From: UMGS1279 sp045540715
Lineage (GTDB): Bacteria > Bacillota > Clostridia > Oscillospirales > Acutalibacteraceae
NCBI GenBank assembly: GCA_045540715.1
Contig: JAZQHT010000004.1
Coordinates: 1-64,000, forward strand
DNA: 64,000 nucleotides
Direction: 5' to 3'
Numbering within the stretch: position 1 is the stretch's first letter; every line of letters starts with the position of its first letter. A program made the translations under genes and the position numbers. A model generated the notes under the pieces. The model saw only the letters and a list, made by a program, of their open reading frames with translations, did not search any database and was not told where the DNA came from. Below are positions 50,799 to 59,300 of this stretch, one piece after another.

Positions 50799-50840
50799 TA
50801 TTACGAATTGTTTATATTATTTTACGAAAGGCGCATAATA

Positions 50841-51626
50841 ATGAAGCTTGAAACTATGGGAACAGACTTTGGTCATAAGCCGCAAGAATTTTCTCCTAGA
50901 ATTATTAGGCAAACCACCTATTCTATTTGCTCTTTTGATACGGATTTTGTATATGAATATAACGGTAATTTATTAGAGGGAAATAAAGGCGAAATTTTAA
51001 TTAACGAACCAAACCGGTATTTATATCACGGACCAAGAAAAAACGCAAAAACGGGCTATATTAACGACTGGATGCATATTACAGGTGAAGATTTTGGCGA
51101 ATTATTAAAACACTATCCCCTACCACTTAATAAACCATTTAAAATTAGTCCATCTTTTTATGCTAAAAAATATTTTAAGAAAATTGAAAACGAATTCATA
51201 AATGAGCAGAAAGGTTATAATGATATTATAAAATCTCTTGTAACTCAACTAATTATAAATCTTTATAGAGATTATACTTGTAATATTGTAAAACCTGTAA
51301 AAAGCGAAAACTATCGAATAACAATGATTTATAATGAAATTTGTAAAGACCCACAAAGAAAATGGCAACTCAAAGAGTTAGCAGAAAAAAGCGGTTATTC
51401 CGTAAGCAGATTTTGTGAGATTTATAAAAGTATATATAGTGAATCGCCAATTCAAACCGTAAATAAAGAAAGAATTAATATGGCTAAAAAACTATTAACT
51501 TCGGGTCAAGTTAGCGTTAGCACCACGGCAGAGTTATGCGGTTTTAGTAATATATATTATTTTTCAAAATATTTTAAAGAAGCCACCGGCCATACACCGT
51601 CTTACTATATTGAAAATGAAATATAA
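50841..51626 (+). CDS. AraC-family transcriptional regulator
   Basis: About 261 residues with an N-terminal cupin-like sugar-sensing domain (residues about 25-130) and a C-terminal pair of HTH motifs (WQLKELAEKSGYSVSRFC and VSVSTTAELCGFSNIYYFS, then YFKEATGHTPSYY). ATG at 50841 has AAAGGCG upstream; an in-frame ATG at 50808 has none. It probably controls the divergent GH2 gene in response to a mannoside or related sugar. Confidence 0.88.
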   Translation: MKLETMGTDFGHKPQEFSPRIIRQTTYSICSFDTDFVYEYNGNLLEGNKGEILINEPNRYLYHGPRKNAKTGYINDWMHITGEDFGELLKHYPLPLNKPFKISPSFYAKKYFKKIENEFINEQKGYNDIIKSLVTQLIINLYRDYTCNIVKPVKSENYRITMIYNEICKDPQRKWQLKELAEKSGYSVSRFCEIYKSIYSESPIQTVNKERINMAKKLLTSGQVSVSTTAELCGFSNIYYFSKYFKEATGHTPSYYIENEI

Positions 51627-51658
51627 AAAAGACCCGTTCAATTGAACAGGTCTTTTTA
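51626..51658. terminator. Bidirectional terminator between AraC gene and tRNA-Pro
   Basis: Stem of AAAAAGACC and GTTCAA with TTGAAC and GGTCTTTTT (one mismatch), serving both the AraC gene and the tRNA. Confidence 0.85.
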
Positions 51659-51660
51659 TA

Positions 51661-51737
51661 TGGTCTGAGTGGCGGGATTTGAACCCACGGCCTCTACCAC
51701 CCCAAGGTAGCGCGCTACCAATCTGCGCCACACCCAG
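51661..51737 (-). tRNA. tRNA-Pro (anticodon TGG)
   Basis: A 77-nt cloverleaf on the minus strand. Acceptor CTGGGTG pairs with CACTCAG, the anticodon loop is CTTGGGG (TGG), the T-arm is GGGTTCAAATCCC, and CCA is encoded. Confidence 0.97.
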
Positions 51738-51753
51738 TTACATAGCAGAAATT

Positions 51754-51782
51754 ATTCTAGCATATCTGCTATAAAAAAGCAA
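51754..51782 (-). promoter_or_regulatory. Promoter of tRNA-Pro
   Basis: TTGCTT (51782-51777), 17-nt spacer, TAGAAT (51759-51754) preceded by TGC on the minus strand. An 8-bp inverted repeat (ATAGCAGA / TCTGCTAT) flanks the -10. Confidence 0.7.
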
Positions 51783-51798
51783 GTCTTTTTTCATAAAA

Positions 51799-51822
51799 TT
51801 ACCGCCAAAGATTTGGCGGTAA
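51799..51822 (-). terminator. Terminator of the HPr-like gene
   Basis: 10-bp stem TTACCGCCAA / TTGGCGGTAA with a 4-nt loop, then TTTTA on the minus strand, four bases after the stop. Confidence 0.82.
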
Positions 51823-51826
51823 AATA

Positions 51827-52090
51827 TTAATCAACAAAACCAGATTGAACTAATGTTACAAGTTCATCAACAGCAGCTTTTTCGTCGCCACCGTCTGCAC
51901 TTATACGAATTGAAGTGCCACCGATGATACCTAAAGATAAAACACCAAGTAAAGATTTTGCATTTACTCTTCTTTCATCTTTTTCAATCCAGATGGAAGC
52001 TTTAAATTCGTTAGCTTTTTGGATAAAAAATGTAGCAGGTCTTGCTCTTAAGCCGCCTTGATTTTGAACGGTTACATCCTTAACGTACAT
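51827..52090 (-). CDS. HPr-like protein with Arg in place of catalytic His (Crh-like)
   Basis: An 87-residue HPr-fold protein. The region that is GLHARPA in phosphocarrier HPr reads GGLRARPATFF, with an AGA codon at the His15 equivalent, so phosphotransfer from enzyme I is not expected. The regulatory serine region is intact (VNAKSLLGVLSLGI, Ser46 equivalent). This matches the logic of Crh, which lacks His15 but is phosphorylated by HPr kinase and assists CcpA. ATG at 52090 has AAGGAG upstream; the frame extends to 52144 through the promoter and is not credible there. No ptsI or hprK is adjacent. Confidence 0.8.
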   Translation of the reverse strand: MYVKDVTVQNQGGLRARPATFFIQKANEFKASIWIEKDERRVNAKSLLGVLSLGIIGGTSIRISADGGDEKAAVDELVTLVQSGFVD

Positions 52091-52132
52091 AACTAATCTC
52101 CTTACAAATAAATTCGTAATTCTACAATATAT

Positions 52133-52160
52133 ATTATAACACAAAGTTTGCTAGGGTCAA
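52133..52160 (-). promoter_or_regulatory. Promoter of the HPr-like gene
   Basis: TTGACC (52160-52155), 16-nt spacer, TATAAT (52138-52133) on the minus strand. The HPr-like gene is a separate unit from the trmD operon. Confidence 0.75.
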
Positions 52161-52256
52161 TAAAAATAACTAAATATTTTAAAACTTTTCACTTTTTTCT
52201 AACAAAACCTTGTATATCAAAGCACCAGTTTGTGCAATTTGTTGTATATTTAGTAT

Positions 52257-52985
52257 TTATTTATCTAATTTTTCCAAAATTTTCTTTTCTTTATCCGATA
52301 ATACCTTGTTTTTTAACATATCAGGTCTATTTTGTTTGGTTATTTTTAACGATTCTGTTAAACGCCAATTATCAATATTTTCGTGATGGCCTGAAATTAA
52401 AACTTCAGGCACGGTTTCCCCTTCCCACTCAAAAGGTCTTGTATATTGTGGGTATTCTAAAAGACCGTTAAAATGGCTTTCCTCTGTAAAACAAACAGAA
52501 TCTGATAAAACACCGTCAATAAGTCTAGCAACGGCATCTGATACTGCCATAGCGGCAATTTCACCACCTGTTAAAACAAAGTCTCCTAAAGAAATTTCTT
52601 CATCAACAATTTTATCTAAAACTCGTTGATCAACGCCTTCGTAATGTCCACAAATTAAAACAATATGTTCTTCTTTTGAAAGTTCAATTGCTTTTTGTTG
52701 GTTAAAAGGTTGTCCTTTAGGCGACATATAAATTGTTCTTGGCTTTTTATCGCCGTTTAATAAGGATAAGTATGCATCATAAATTGGTTGTGGTGCCATT
52801 ACCATACCCATACCGCCCCCATAAGGAGTATCATCAACTTTATGGTGCTTATCTTTTGAAAAATCACGAATATTTATAAAATTTATTTCAATAAGTCCGG
52901 CTTCTCTTGCTCTGCCAATTATACTTTCAGACATAAATGCGTTACAAGCATCCGGAAATAATGTTAATATATCAATCTTCATCAT
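52257..52985 (-). CDS. trmD: tRNA (guanine37-N1)-methyltransferase TrmD
   Basis: A 242-residue SPOUT methyltransferase. DILTLFPDACNAFMSESI at the N-terminus, trefoil-knot SAM site ICGHYEGVDQRVLD and EISLGDFVLTGGE, and the catalytic Asp in DGVLSDSVC. It overlaps rimM by 14 bases. The usual next gene, rplS, does not follow. Confidence 0.97.
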   Translation of the reverse strand: MMKIDILTLFPDACNAFMSESIIGRAREAGLIEINFINIRDFSKDKHHKVDDTPYGGGMGMVMAPQPIYDAYLSLLNGDKKPRTIYMSPKGQPFNQQKAIELSKEEHIVLICGHYEGVDQRVLDKIVDEEISLGDFVLTGGEIAAMAVSDAVARLIDGVLSDSVCFTEESHFNGLLEYPQYTRPFEWEGETVPEVLISGHHENIDNWRLTESLKITKQNRPDMLKNKVLSDKEKKILEKLDK

Positions 52986-53484
52986 CGAAAATCCCCTTTA
53001 AAGGTGTAATTTCAATTCTGTTATTTTCAAAATCAACAACTGCGTTTATATCGTTAATTTTAGGAACTAGATATTCTTTATCGTTGTTTTTAATATGCCA
53101 AACGTCGTTAGCACCTGTTGAAGAAACATCAGAAAGTTCGCCTAAAAATTCACTATTTTCTGAATTATAAACTGGCATACCAATAAGATCTTCAATAAAA
53201 TAGGCGCCATCGGGTAATTTATAGTCTTCCCTATTTATATAAACAATTTTACCGCGCAGTTTTTCGGCTTCTTCTATGGTTTCTATTCCTTTAATTTTCA
53301 TTAAAGAAATATTACCGTGAGGCTTTGCAGATTCTACATTTAAAACCTCAGAGCCGTTATTTAAATATATTTTTTTAAATCCACAAAGAACTTCATTGCT
53401 GTCACACCAAGGTTGAACACGAACAAATCCTCGAACACCATGTGTACCCACAATTTTGCCACCTTGTAAATATTGTTTTCTCAT
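52972..53484 (-). CDS. rimM: Ribosome maturation factor RimM
   Basis: A 170-residue 30S maturation factor. N-terminal barrel with GKIVGTHGVRGFVRVQP, and a C-terminal PRC-barrel (FIEDLIGMPVYNSENSE, VPKINDINAVVDFENN). TAGGAGAATTTT precedes the ATG. Confidence 0.95.
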   Translation of the reverse strand: MRKQYLQGGKIVGTHGVRGFVRVQPWCDSNEVLCGFKKIYLNNGSEVLNVESAKPHGNISLMKIKGIETIEEAEKLRGKIVYINREDYKLPDGAYFIEDLIGMPVYNSENSEFLGELSDVSSTGANDVWHIKNNDKEYLVPKINDINAVVDFENNRIEITPLKGIFDDED

Positions 53485-53508
53485 AAAATTCTCCTAATTT
53501 GAAATAAA

Positions 53509-53534
53509 GCGCCGTAAATCTAAACTTACGGCGC
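53509..53534 (-). terminator. Hairpin between khpA and rimM
   Basis: 9-bp GC-rich stem GCGCCGTAA / TTACGGCGC, 8-nt loop, followed by TTTATTTC on the minus strand. The U-tract is imperfect, so partial termination or RNA processing within the operon is likely. Confidence 0.6.
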
Positions 53535-53545
53535 TAATAAAGTAA

Positions 53546-53779
53546 TTAGTCGATTTCTACCATTACTTTTTGATTATTTCTATTTGCTGCGGAACGCATA
53601 ACGGTTCTAATAGCTTTTGCTATTCTACCTTGCTTTCCAATAACTCTGCCCATATCTCCGTCGGCAACATGAAGATGATAGATGATAATGCCTTCCTCAT
53701 TGGGTTCGTCTACTGTGACATTAACTTCTGAAGGTTCTTCAACTAAACCTGAAGCAATTGCAACTAATAAATCTTTCAT
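53546..53779 (-). CDS. khpA: KH-domain RNA-binding protein KhpA
   Basis: A 77-residue single KH domain with the GxxG loop in DMGRVIGKQGRIAKAIR. In Bacillota, KhpA partners KhpB/EloR in RNA binding and cell-size control. ATG overlaps the rpsP stop. Confidence 0.93.
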   Translation of the reverse strand: MKDLLVAIASGLVEEPSEVNVTVDEPNEEGIIIYHLHVADGDMGRVIGKQGRIAKAIRTVMRSAANRNNQKVMVEID

Positions 53780-54021
53780 TATAGTACTCCGTTCTTTTTG
53801 AGAATTGCTTTAACGGTATCGGTGGGCTGAGCGCCATTGCCAATCCATTGTTTTGCTTTTTCGCCGTCTATTTTTACCTCTGCAGGATTTTTGGTTGGGT
53901 CATAATAACCAATTTCTTCAATAAAGCGGCCGTCTCTTGGAAAACGTGAATCAGCAACAACCACACGATAAAATGGATTTTTCTTAGAACCCATACGACG
54001 AAGTCTAATTTTAACTGCCAT
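53779..54021 (-). CDS. rpsP: 30S ribosomal protein S16
   Basis: 80 residues starting MAVKIRLRRMGSKKNPFYR, the canonical bS16 N-terminus, with VADSRFPRDGRFIEEIGYYD. ATG at 54021 has GGAGG seven bases upstream; the open frame to 54039 is not used. Confidence 0.98.
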   Translation of the reverse strand: MAVKIRLRRMGSKKNPFYRVVVADSRFPRDGRFIEEIGYYDPTKNPAEVKIDGEKAKQWIGNGAQPTDTVKAILKKNGVL

Positions 54022-54075
54022 TTTTACACCTCCATACAATAAAATTATTCAAAAAGATATTGTTATCTTAATTGA

Positions 54076-55458
54076 CTAAAATCCCGGGAAACCGCCACCG
54101 CCGAAGCCGTTCATGCCTCCCATGCCATTCATACCGCCCATTTGTTTCATAAGGCGTTGCATTTTTTTATTACCTTTTTTATTAAAGCCCGAAAGCATTG
54201 CTTTCATTTGTTCGTATTGTTTAAGTAATCTATTAACGTCTTCAACCTTAACACCGGCTCCAGCTGCAATTCTGCGTTTACGAGAAGCCGCTAAAATTGA
54301 AGGTTTTTCACGCTCTTTTTTTGTCATGGACAAAATAATTGCTTGAGTTCTATCAATTTGTCTTTCATCAATGTCAGCATCATTAATTTTATTGCCACCA
54401 GGCATCATAGATAATATGCTTTTTACAGATCCCATCTTTTTGATGCTTTGGAACTGTTCTAATAAATCGTTTAAGTCAAATTTATTTTCAGCCAAGCGTT
54501 TAGCCGTTTCTTCAGCTTTTTTATGGTCTAATTCGGTTTCTGCTTTTTCAATTAAAGATAAAACGTCACCCATGCCCAAAATACGTGATGCCATTCTATC
54601 GGGATGAAATTCATCTAAATCATCAATCTTTTCGCCGACACCCGCGTACATAATGGGTTTTCCGGTTACAGCTTTAACAGATAAAGCAGCACCGCCTCTT
54701 GTATCACCGTCGAGCTTAGTAATAATAACGCCGTCAATTTCTAAAATATCGTTAAAACTCTTAGCAACGTTTACTGAATCTTGACCAATCATAGAGTCAA
54801 TAACAAGTAAAATGTTATGAACATCTATTGTCTTTGTAATTCTAACAAGCTCTTGCATAAGTTCTTCATCAATATGCAAACGCCCTGCCGTATCTAAAAT
54901 AACGTAATCGTTACCATAATCTCTTGCGTGTTTAATTGCTTTATCGGCAATTTTTTCAGGTTTTTCTTTTCCCATTTCAAAAACAGGAACGCCTGCAGTT
55001 TCACCAACAACCTTTAACTGTTCAATAGCAGCCGGACGATAAATATCCAAAGCAACCAAAAGCGGTCTATGACCGTCCGCTTTTAACTTTTTAGCAAGTT
55101 TTGCACTGTGGGTTGTTTTACCAGAACCTTGTAAACCGCACATCATAATAACTGTTGGTAGTTTTGAAGAGGTTTTTAGCCTTGCTTGTTCGCCACCCAT
55201 TAAATTTGTTAGCTCATCTCTAACAATTTTAATAATCATTTGGTCGGCAGTTAGGCTTTCCATAACCTTTGCACCAATGCATTTTTCTGCAACGGTGTTA
55301 GTAAAATCTTTAGCAACTTTATAGTTAACGTCGGCTTCAAGTAAAGCTAAACGAATTTCGCGCATTGCATCTTTAACGTCAGATTCAGAAACTTTACCTT
55401 TGCTTCTTAACTTTTTAAATGCCGCACTCAATTTATCAGCTAAATTTTCAAAAGCCAT
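54076..55458 (-). CDS. ffh: Signal recognition particle GTPase Ffh
   Basis: A 460-residue SRP54. N domain, G domain with P-loop GLQGSGKTTHSAKLAKK, DTAGRLHIDEE and TKLDGDTRGGAALS, and the Met-rich M domain (MKAMLSGFNKKGNKKMQRLMKQM) with a Gly/Met C-terminal tail. Targets membrane and secreted proteins with 4.5S/6S-type SRP RNA. Confidence 0.98.
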   Translation of the reverse strand: MAFENLADKLSAAFKKLRSKGKVSESDVKDAMREIRLALLEADVNYKVAKDFTNTVAEKCIGAKVMESLTADQMIIKIVRDELTNLMGGEQARLKTSSKLPTVIMMCGLQGSGKTTHSAKLAKKLKADGHRPLLVALDIYRPAAIEQLKVVGETAGVPVFEMGKEKPEKIADKAIKHARDYGNDYVILDTAGRLHIDEELMQELVRITKTIDVHNILLVIDSMIGQDSVNVAKSFNDILEIDGVIITKLDGDTRGGAALSVKAVTGKPIMYAGVGEKIDDLDEFHPDRMASRILGMGDVLSLIEKAETELDHKKAEETAKRLAENKFDLNDLLEQFQSIKKMGSVKSILSMMPGGNKINDADIDERQIDRTQAIILSMTKKEREKPSILAASRKRRIAAGAGVKVEDVNRLLKQYEQMKAMLSGFNKKGNKKMQRLMKQMGGMNGMGGMNGFGGGGFPGF

Positions 55459-55459
55459 A

Positions 55460-55783
55460 TTAACTCTCCTTTGCTAAATTTTCTAATTTTAAAACAAGTT
55501 CTTTTACTTCATTAGGCAATTCTTTGTTTTTAAGCCCATCTAAAACTTCATTAAAAACTTCACGTTTTTTTAAAAGTTTAAGTTCTTCTTCAGCAAAAAA
55601 CAAAAAATGTTCTGCCCTTTTAATCACGTCTCTAACACCTTGTCTTGAAACACCAATATTCTCAGCAATTTCAGATAGCGAAAGATCGTCATAATAATAA
55701 TATTCTAAGGATGTACGCTGCTTTTCGTTTAAAAGATTGCCATAAATATCAAGTAGTTCTGCAACCTTTAGATTTTTTGGCAT
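55460..55783 (-). CDS. ylxM: YlxM-family DNA-binding protein
   Basis: A 107-residue HTH protein (LSLSEIAENIGVSRQGVRDVIKRAE) of the YlxM/p13 family, which in Bacillota accompanies ffh and modulates SRP. One base before ffh; first gene of the ylxM-ffh-rpsP-khpA-rimM-trmD operon. Confidence 0.93.
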   Translation of the reverse strand: MPKNLKVAELLDIYGNLLNEKQRTSLEYYYYDDLSLSEIAENIGVSRQGVRDVIKRAEHFLFFAEEELKLLKKREVFNEVLDGLKNKELPNEVKELVLKLENLAKES

Positions 55784-55828
55784 TATAATACCCCTTTTGG
55801 TTGTTAAGTTATTTACTTTACAGACAGA

Positions 55829-55857
55829 ATTATAACATATAATTATATTACTGTCAA
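55829..55857 (-). promoter_or_regulatory. Consensus promoter of the ylxM-trmD operon
   Basis: TTGACA (55857-55852), 17-nt spacer, TATAAT (55834-55829) on the minus strand: perfect consensus. Confidence 0.9.
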
Positions 55858-55884
55858 GGTTTTTCCTTTACAAATAAAAAGATA

Positions 55885-55913
55885 TTGAAAAAAAGTTAAA
55901 TTTATCTTATAAT
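55885..55913 (+). promoter_or_regulatory. Promoter of the peptide-binding lipoprotein gene
   Basis: TTGAAA (55885-55890), 17-nt spacer, TATAAT (55908-55913), 28 bases before the ATG. Confidence 0.85.
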
Positions 55914-55941
55914 TTTATTATAAATTATATATGGTGATTTA

Positions 55942-57453
55942 ATGAAAAAGATTTTTTGCTTATGCATCTCTTTAATCTTAATATTGTTAAATTTCAGCGG
56001 TTGCAGTTCAACGAATAGTTTTATTACAACATTAGAAATTGATAACAAAGTTACAACTTTAGACCCTCAACTTGCAAATACTGCCGAAGATAAGTTACTG
56101 GTACGCAATTTATATGAAGGTCTTTTACGTGAAGATAAAGACGGAAAAGTAGTTTGTGGAGCTGCAGAAAACTACAAGATTAGTTCTGACGGTCTAACAT
56201 ACACTTTTAATTTAAAAAAAGATCTTACATGGTCTAACGGTACGCAATTACTTGCAAAAGACTTTGTATTTGCATTTGAACGTGCGCTAAACCCAGTTAC
56301 AAAATCACCTTACGTTCATTTGCTTAGCGACGTTGCAAGCTATAAAGCTAATGGGAACTATCAATTCATTGTTAAATTAAAACAGAAAAACAGCGATTTT
56401 ATTAATACATTGTGCAAACCAATTTGCATGCCTTGTAATGAAGCATTTTTTAATGGAACTAAAGGTAAATATGGTTTAGATATCAATTCAGTATTAACAA
56501 ATGGTTCGTTTTCTTTAAAGAAATGGGTTAAAGATGGTGAATATTCCATTAAATTAATTGCTAGTGAAAATTACAAAGGAGACTTTATTTCAAATGCATC
56601 TGCCGTAAACATTTCGTTAGGTGAAATTGATGAGCGCGAAACCAGGATGGAAAAAGAATTTTTAGAATTTGGTTTTGTTGATTATACTAACGCAAACAAA
56701 GTTTCAGAAAAGGTTTCTTACATTTCCAACTATGATACGGCATATTTACTTTTAATAAATAAAAAAGGCCTTTTACAAAGCAATGAAATGCTTTCAGCAA
56801 TTGAAAAATCAATTGATAGAGACAAAATAAAAACAAATCTACCAAGTTGCTTTATTAATGCATCAACAATACTTCCCCCATCAATTAAACTTAGTGGAAA
56901 GTCTTTATCTGATAAAGTTAACGTCAATTATCTTGGCTTTAACGCAACAGAAGCCGGTGAGCATTATAGAAACGCATTAAAAGAATATAAAAACTATAAC
57001 CTTTCGGGTCTAGAAATTACATATTATAACGACCCTAACCTAAAAACTCTGGCTACTACGCTCGCAGAAACCTGGCAACAAACAATTAACGGTTACATAA
57101 ATATTAAGCAATATGATAATTCTTCAGAATTCAATACCGCTATTGTTAATAAAGATTATGACTTTGCTATTGTACCATTTACTGCTAAAGATGCTGATAT
57201 TTACGCATATTTAAATAATTTAAACTTTGGCGAGTCAGATTACTCCCCTATGCTAAACGCCCTTAAAACAACAAATAATGAACTTGAAAAGATAAATTCA
57301 ACAAGAACTATTCTTGCTTCAATTTATAACCAAAAAACAATTATACCGCTTGTGTTCAGTTCTACTGTTTTTGGTGCTTCTAAAAAGTACAATATACCAA
57401 ATATTAATCCTAATAACGGTTATATTGATTTTGCTTTGGTAACATTAAAATAA
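55942..57453 (+). CDS. Oligopeptide ABC transporter substrate-binding lipoprotein (OppA-like)
   Basis: A 503-residue SBP family 5 protein. A lipoprotein signal peptide ends at LNFSGCSST (Cys about residue 21). The family motif is NTAEDKLLVRNLYEGLLRED, followed by YKISSDGLTYTFNLKKDLTWSNG. It is an orphan: no permease or ATPase genes adjoin, so it presumably feeds an Opp system encoded elsewhere. Confidence 0.9.
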   Translation: MKKIFCLCISLILILLNFSGCSSTNSFITTLEIDNKVTTLDPQLANTAEDKLLVRNLYEGLLREDKDGKVVCGAAENYKISSDGLTYTFNLKKDLTWSNGTQLLAKDFVFAFERALNPVTKSPYVHLLSDVASYKANGNYQFIVKLKQKNSDFINTLCKPICMPCNEAFFNGTKGKYGLDINSVLTNGSFSLKKWVKDGEYSIKLIASENYKGDFISNASAVNISLGEIDERETRMEKEFLEFGFVDYTNANKVSEKVSYISNYDTAYLLLINKKGLLQSNEMLSAIEKSIDRDKIKTNLPSCFINASTILPPSIKLSGKSLSDKVNVNYLGFNATEAGEHYRNALKEYKNYNLSGLEITYYNDPNLKTLATTLAETWQQTINGYINIKQYDNSSEFNTAIVNKDYDFAIVPFTAKDADIYAYLNNLNFGESDYSPMLNALKTTNNELEKINSTRTILASIYNQKTIIPLVFSSTVFGASKKYNIPNINPNNGYIDFALVTLK

Positions 57454-57455
57454 AT

Positions 57456-57484
57456 AAAGCTCCTATGAAATTCATAGGAGCTTA
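57456..57484. terminator. Terminator between the SBP and transketolase genes
   Basis: Inverted repeat TAAGCTCCTATGAA / TTCATAGGAGCTTA. The T-rich flank is best on the minus strand, so it mainly ends the transketolase operon and probably also the SBP gene. Confidence 0.8.
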
Positions 57485-57496
57485 AATTATTATATA

Positions 57497-58441
57497 TTAC
57501 TTTTTAGCAATAGCCTTTTTACAAGCTTCAACAATGTTTGTTGCTTTAAGACCATATTTAACTAATAAGTCGCCAGCAGGACCACTTACGCCAAAAGTAT
57601 CTTGAACGCCAACCTTAATTACCGGCACGGGGCATTCTTCTGAAACTAAATCGCTAACAATTGAACCTAAACCACCAATAACAGAGTGTTCTTCTGCGGT
57701 TACGATAGCGCCTGTTTCTTTAGCTGCTGCTAAAACTAACTCTCTATCAATTGGTTTAATGGTAGCAATATTAATAACGCGTGCGTTGATACCTTCTTCT
57801 TTTAAGGTTTCAGCAGCAATTAATGCTTCATTAACTAAAAGGCCGGTAGCAATAATAGCAACGTCGTTACCATAAGTTAACTTAACGCCTTTGCCAATTT
57901 CAAATTTATAATCTTCATCGAAAATAACAGGTGTTGCTAATCTGCCGAAACGAATGTAAACAGGGCCATCGTGTTCGTAAGCTGCATATACAGCCTTTTT
58001 AGCTTCTGTATCGTCAGCAGGGTTAATAACCGTCATACCGGGAACAACGCTCATTAAAGCGATATCTTCGTTACATTGGTGTGTTGCACCGTCTTCACCA
58101 ACGGAAATACCTGCATGAGTAGCACCAATAATTACGTGTAAGTGTGGATACGCAATTGAGTTTCTAACTTGTTCAAAAGCACGACCAGCTGCAAACATTG
58201 CAAAAGAACTACAGAATACTTTTTTACCTGTTGCTGCAATACCAGCTGCAATACTTACCATATTTTGTTCTGCAATACCGCAGTCATAAAATCTTTCAGG
58301 AAAGCTCTTTTTGAAGGTGCCTGTTTTTGTAGCTGCAGCTAAGTCAGCATCTAAAACAACAAAGTCTTCTTTTTCAGCGGCAAGAGCTGCTAAAGCATTA
58401 CCATAGCTTTCTCTGGTAGCAATTTTTTTAATATCAGCCAT
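57497..58441 (-). CDS. Transketolase, C-terminal subunit
   Basis: 314 residues: pyrimidine-binding and C-terminal transketolase domains (VLDADLAAATKTGTF, FYDCGIAEQNMVSIAAGIA, AGISVGEDGATHQCNEDIAL). It is the second half of a split transketolase; 13 bases after the N-terminal subunit. Works in the non-oxidative pentose phosphate pathway. Confidence 0.95.
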   Translation of the reverse strand: MADIKKIATRESYGNALAALAAEKEDFVVLDADLAAATKTGTFKKSFPERFYDCGIAEQNMVSIAAGIAATGKKVFCSSFAMFAAGRAFEQVRNSIAYPHLHVIIGATHAGISVGEDGATHQCNEDIALMSVVPGMTVINPADDTEAKKAVYAAYEHDGPVYIRFGRLATPVIFDEDYKFEIGKGVKLTYGNDVAIIATGLLVNEALIAAETLKEEGINARVINIATIKPIDRELVLAAAKETGAIVTAEEHSVIGGLGSIVSDLVSEECPVPVIKVGVQDTFGVSGPAGDLLVKYGLKATNIVEACKKAIAKK

Positions 58442-58454
58442 TATTCTCTCTCCT

Positions 58455-59297
58455 TTACTTTGTTAGTGCTTCTAGCTGTGCATTTAATTCAGCCATAGCA
58501 GTTGCATATTGTTCATCGTTAGGAGCGGCACCGTGCCAGCCAACTTGATTTTCCATAAAGGAAACGCCTTTACCTTTGGTGGTATTAGCAATAATAGCGG
58601 TAGGTTTGCCCTTTGTTTCTTTAGCTTTATTAAAAGCTGCTTCAATTTCGTCAAAATTATGACCATCAATAACAATAACGTTCCAGTTAAATGCTTCAAA
58701 CTTTTTATCTAATGGTAGTGGAGAGTTAACTTCAGAAATTGGACCGTCAATTTGAAGGCCATTATAGTCTACAATTGCTACAAAGTTGTCTAGATTTTTG
58801 TTTGCAGCAAACATTGCAGCTTCCCAAACTTGACCTTCTTCACATTCACCATCACCTAAAAGTGCATATACACGATAACCATCGTTAAAGTGTTTTGAAG
58901 AAAGTGCCATACCAGTTGCACAAGAAATACCTTGACCCAAGCTACCAGAAGACATGTCAACACCGGGTGTTCCCTTTTTATCGGGATGTCCTTGTAAATA
59001 AGAGCCGATTTTTCTTAATGTTTTAAGATCTTCAACCGGGAAAAATCCACGATTTGCTAATGCCGAATAGTAACCTGGGGCTATATGACCTTTTGATAAA
59101 ACAAAACGATCTCTATCAGCTTTATCTGGATTTTTAGGATCGATATTTAACTCTTTAAAATATAAATAAGTTAAAATATCGGCACTTGAAAGTGAACCGC
59201 CAGGATGGCCGGATTTTGCCGCATAAACAGCATCGATTACGCCCATTCTAATTTTACAAGCGGTAATCTGTAAATCTTTTTTTGTATTAAGATCCAT
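58455..59297 (-). CDS. Transketolase, N-terminal subunit
   Basis: 280 residues: thiamine-diphosphate-binding half with GHPGGSLSSADIL, RFVLSKGHIAPGYY, and ThDP motif GDGECEEGQVWEAAMFA continuing to IVDYNGLQIDG. Pairs with the downstream subunit. Split transketolases are common in Clostridia and archaea. Confidence 0.95.
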   Translation of the reverse strand: MDLNTKKDLQITACKIRMGVIDAVYAAKSGHPGGSLSSADILTYLYFKELNIDPKNPDKADRDRFVLSKGHIAPGYYSALANRGFFPVEDLKTLRKIGSYLQGHPDKKGTPGVDMSSGSLGQGISCATGMALSSKHFNDGYRVYALLGDGECEEGQVWEAAMFAANKNLDNFVAIVDYNGLQIDGPISEVNSPLPLDKKFEAFNWNVIVIDGHNFDEIEAAFNKAKETKGKPTAIIANTTKGKGVSFMENQVGWHGAAPNDEQYATAMAELNAQLEALTK

Positions 59298-59300
59298 AAA

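Noticed and set aside
52091..52144. N-terminal extension of the HPr-like protein
   Set aside because: It overlaps the promoter -10 at 52138-52133; HPr proteins begin close to the first beta strand, as with ATG 52090.
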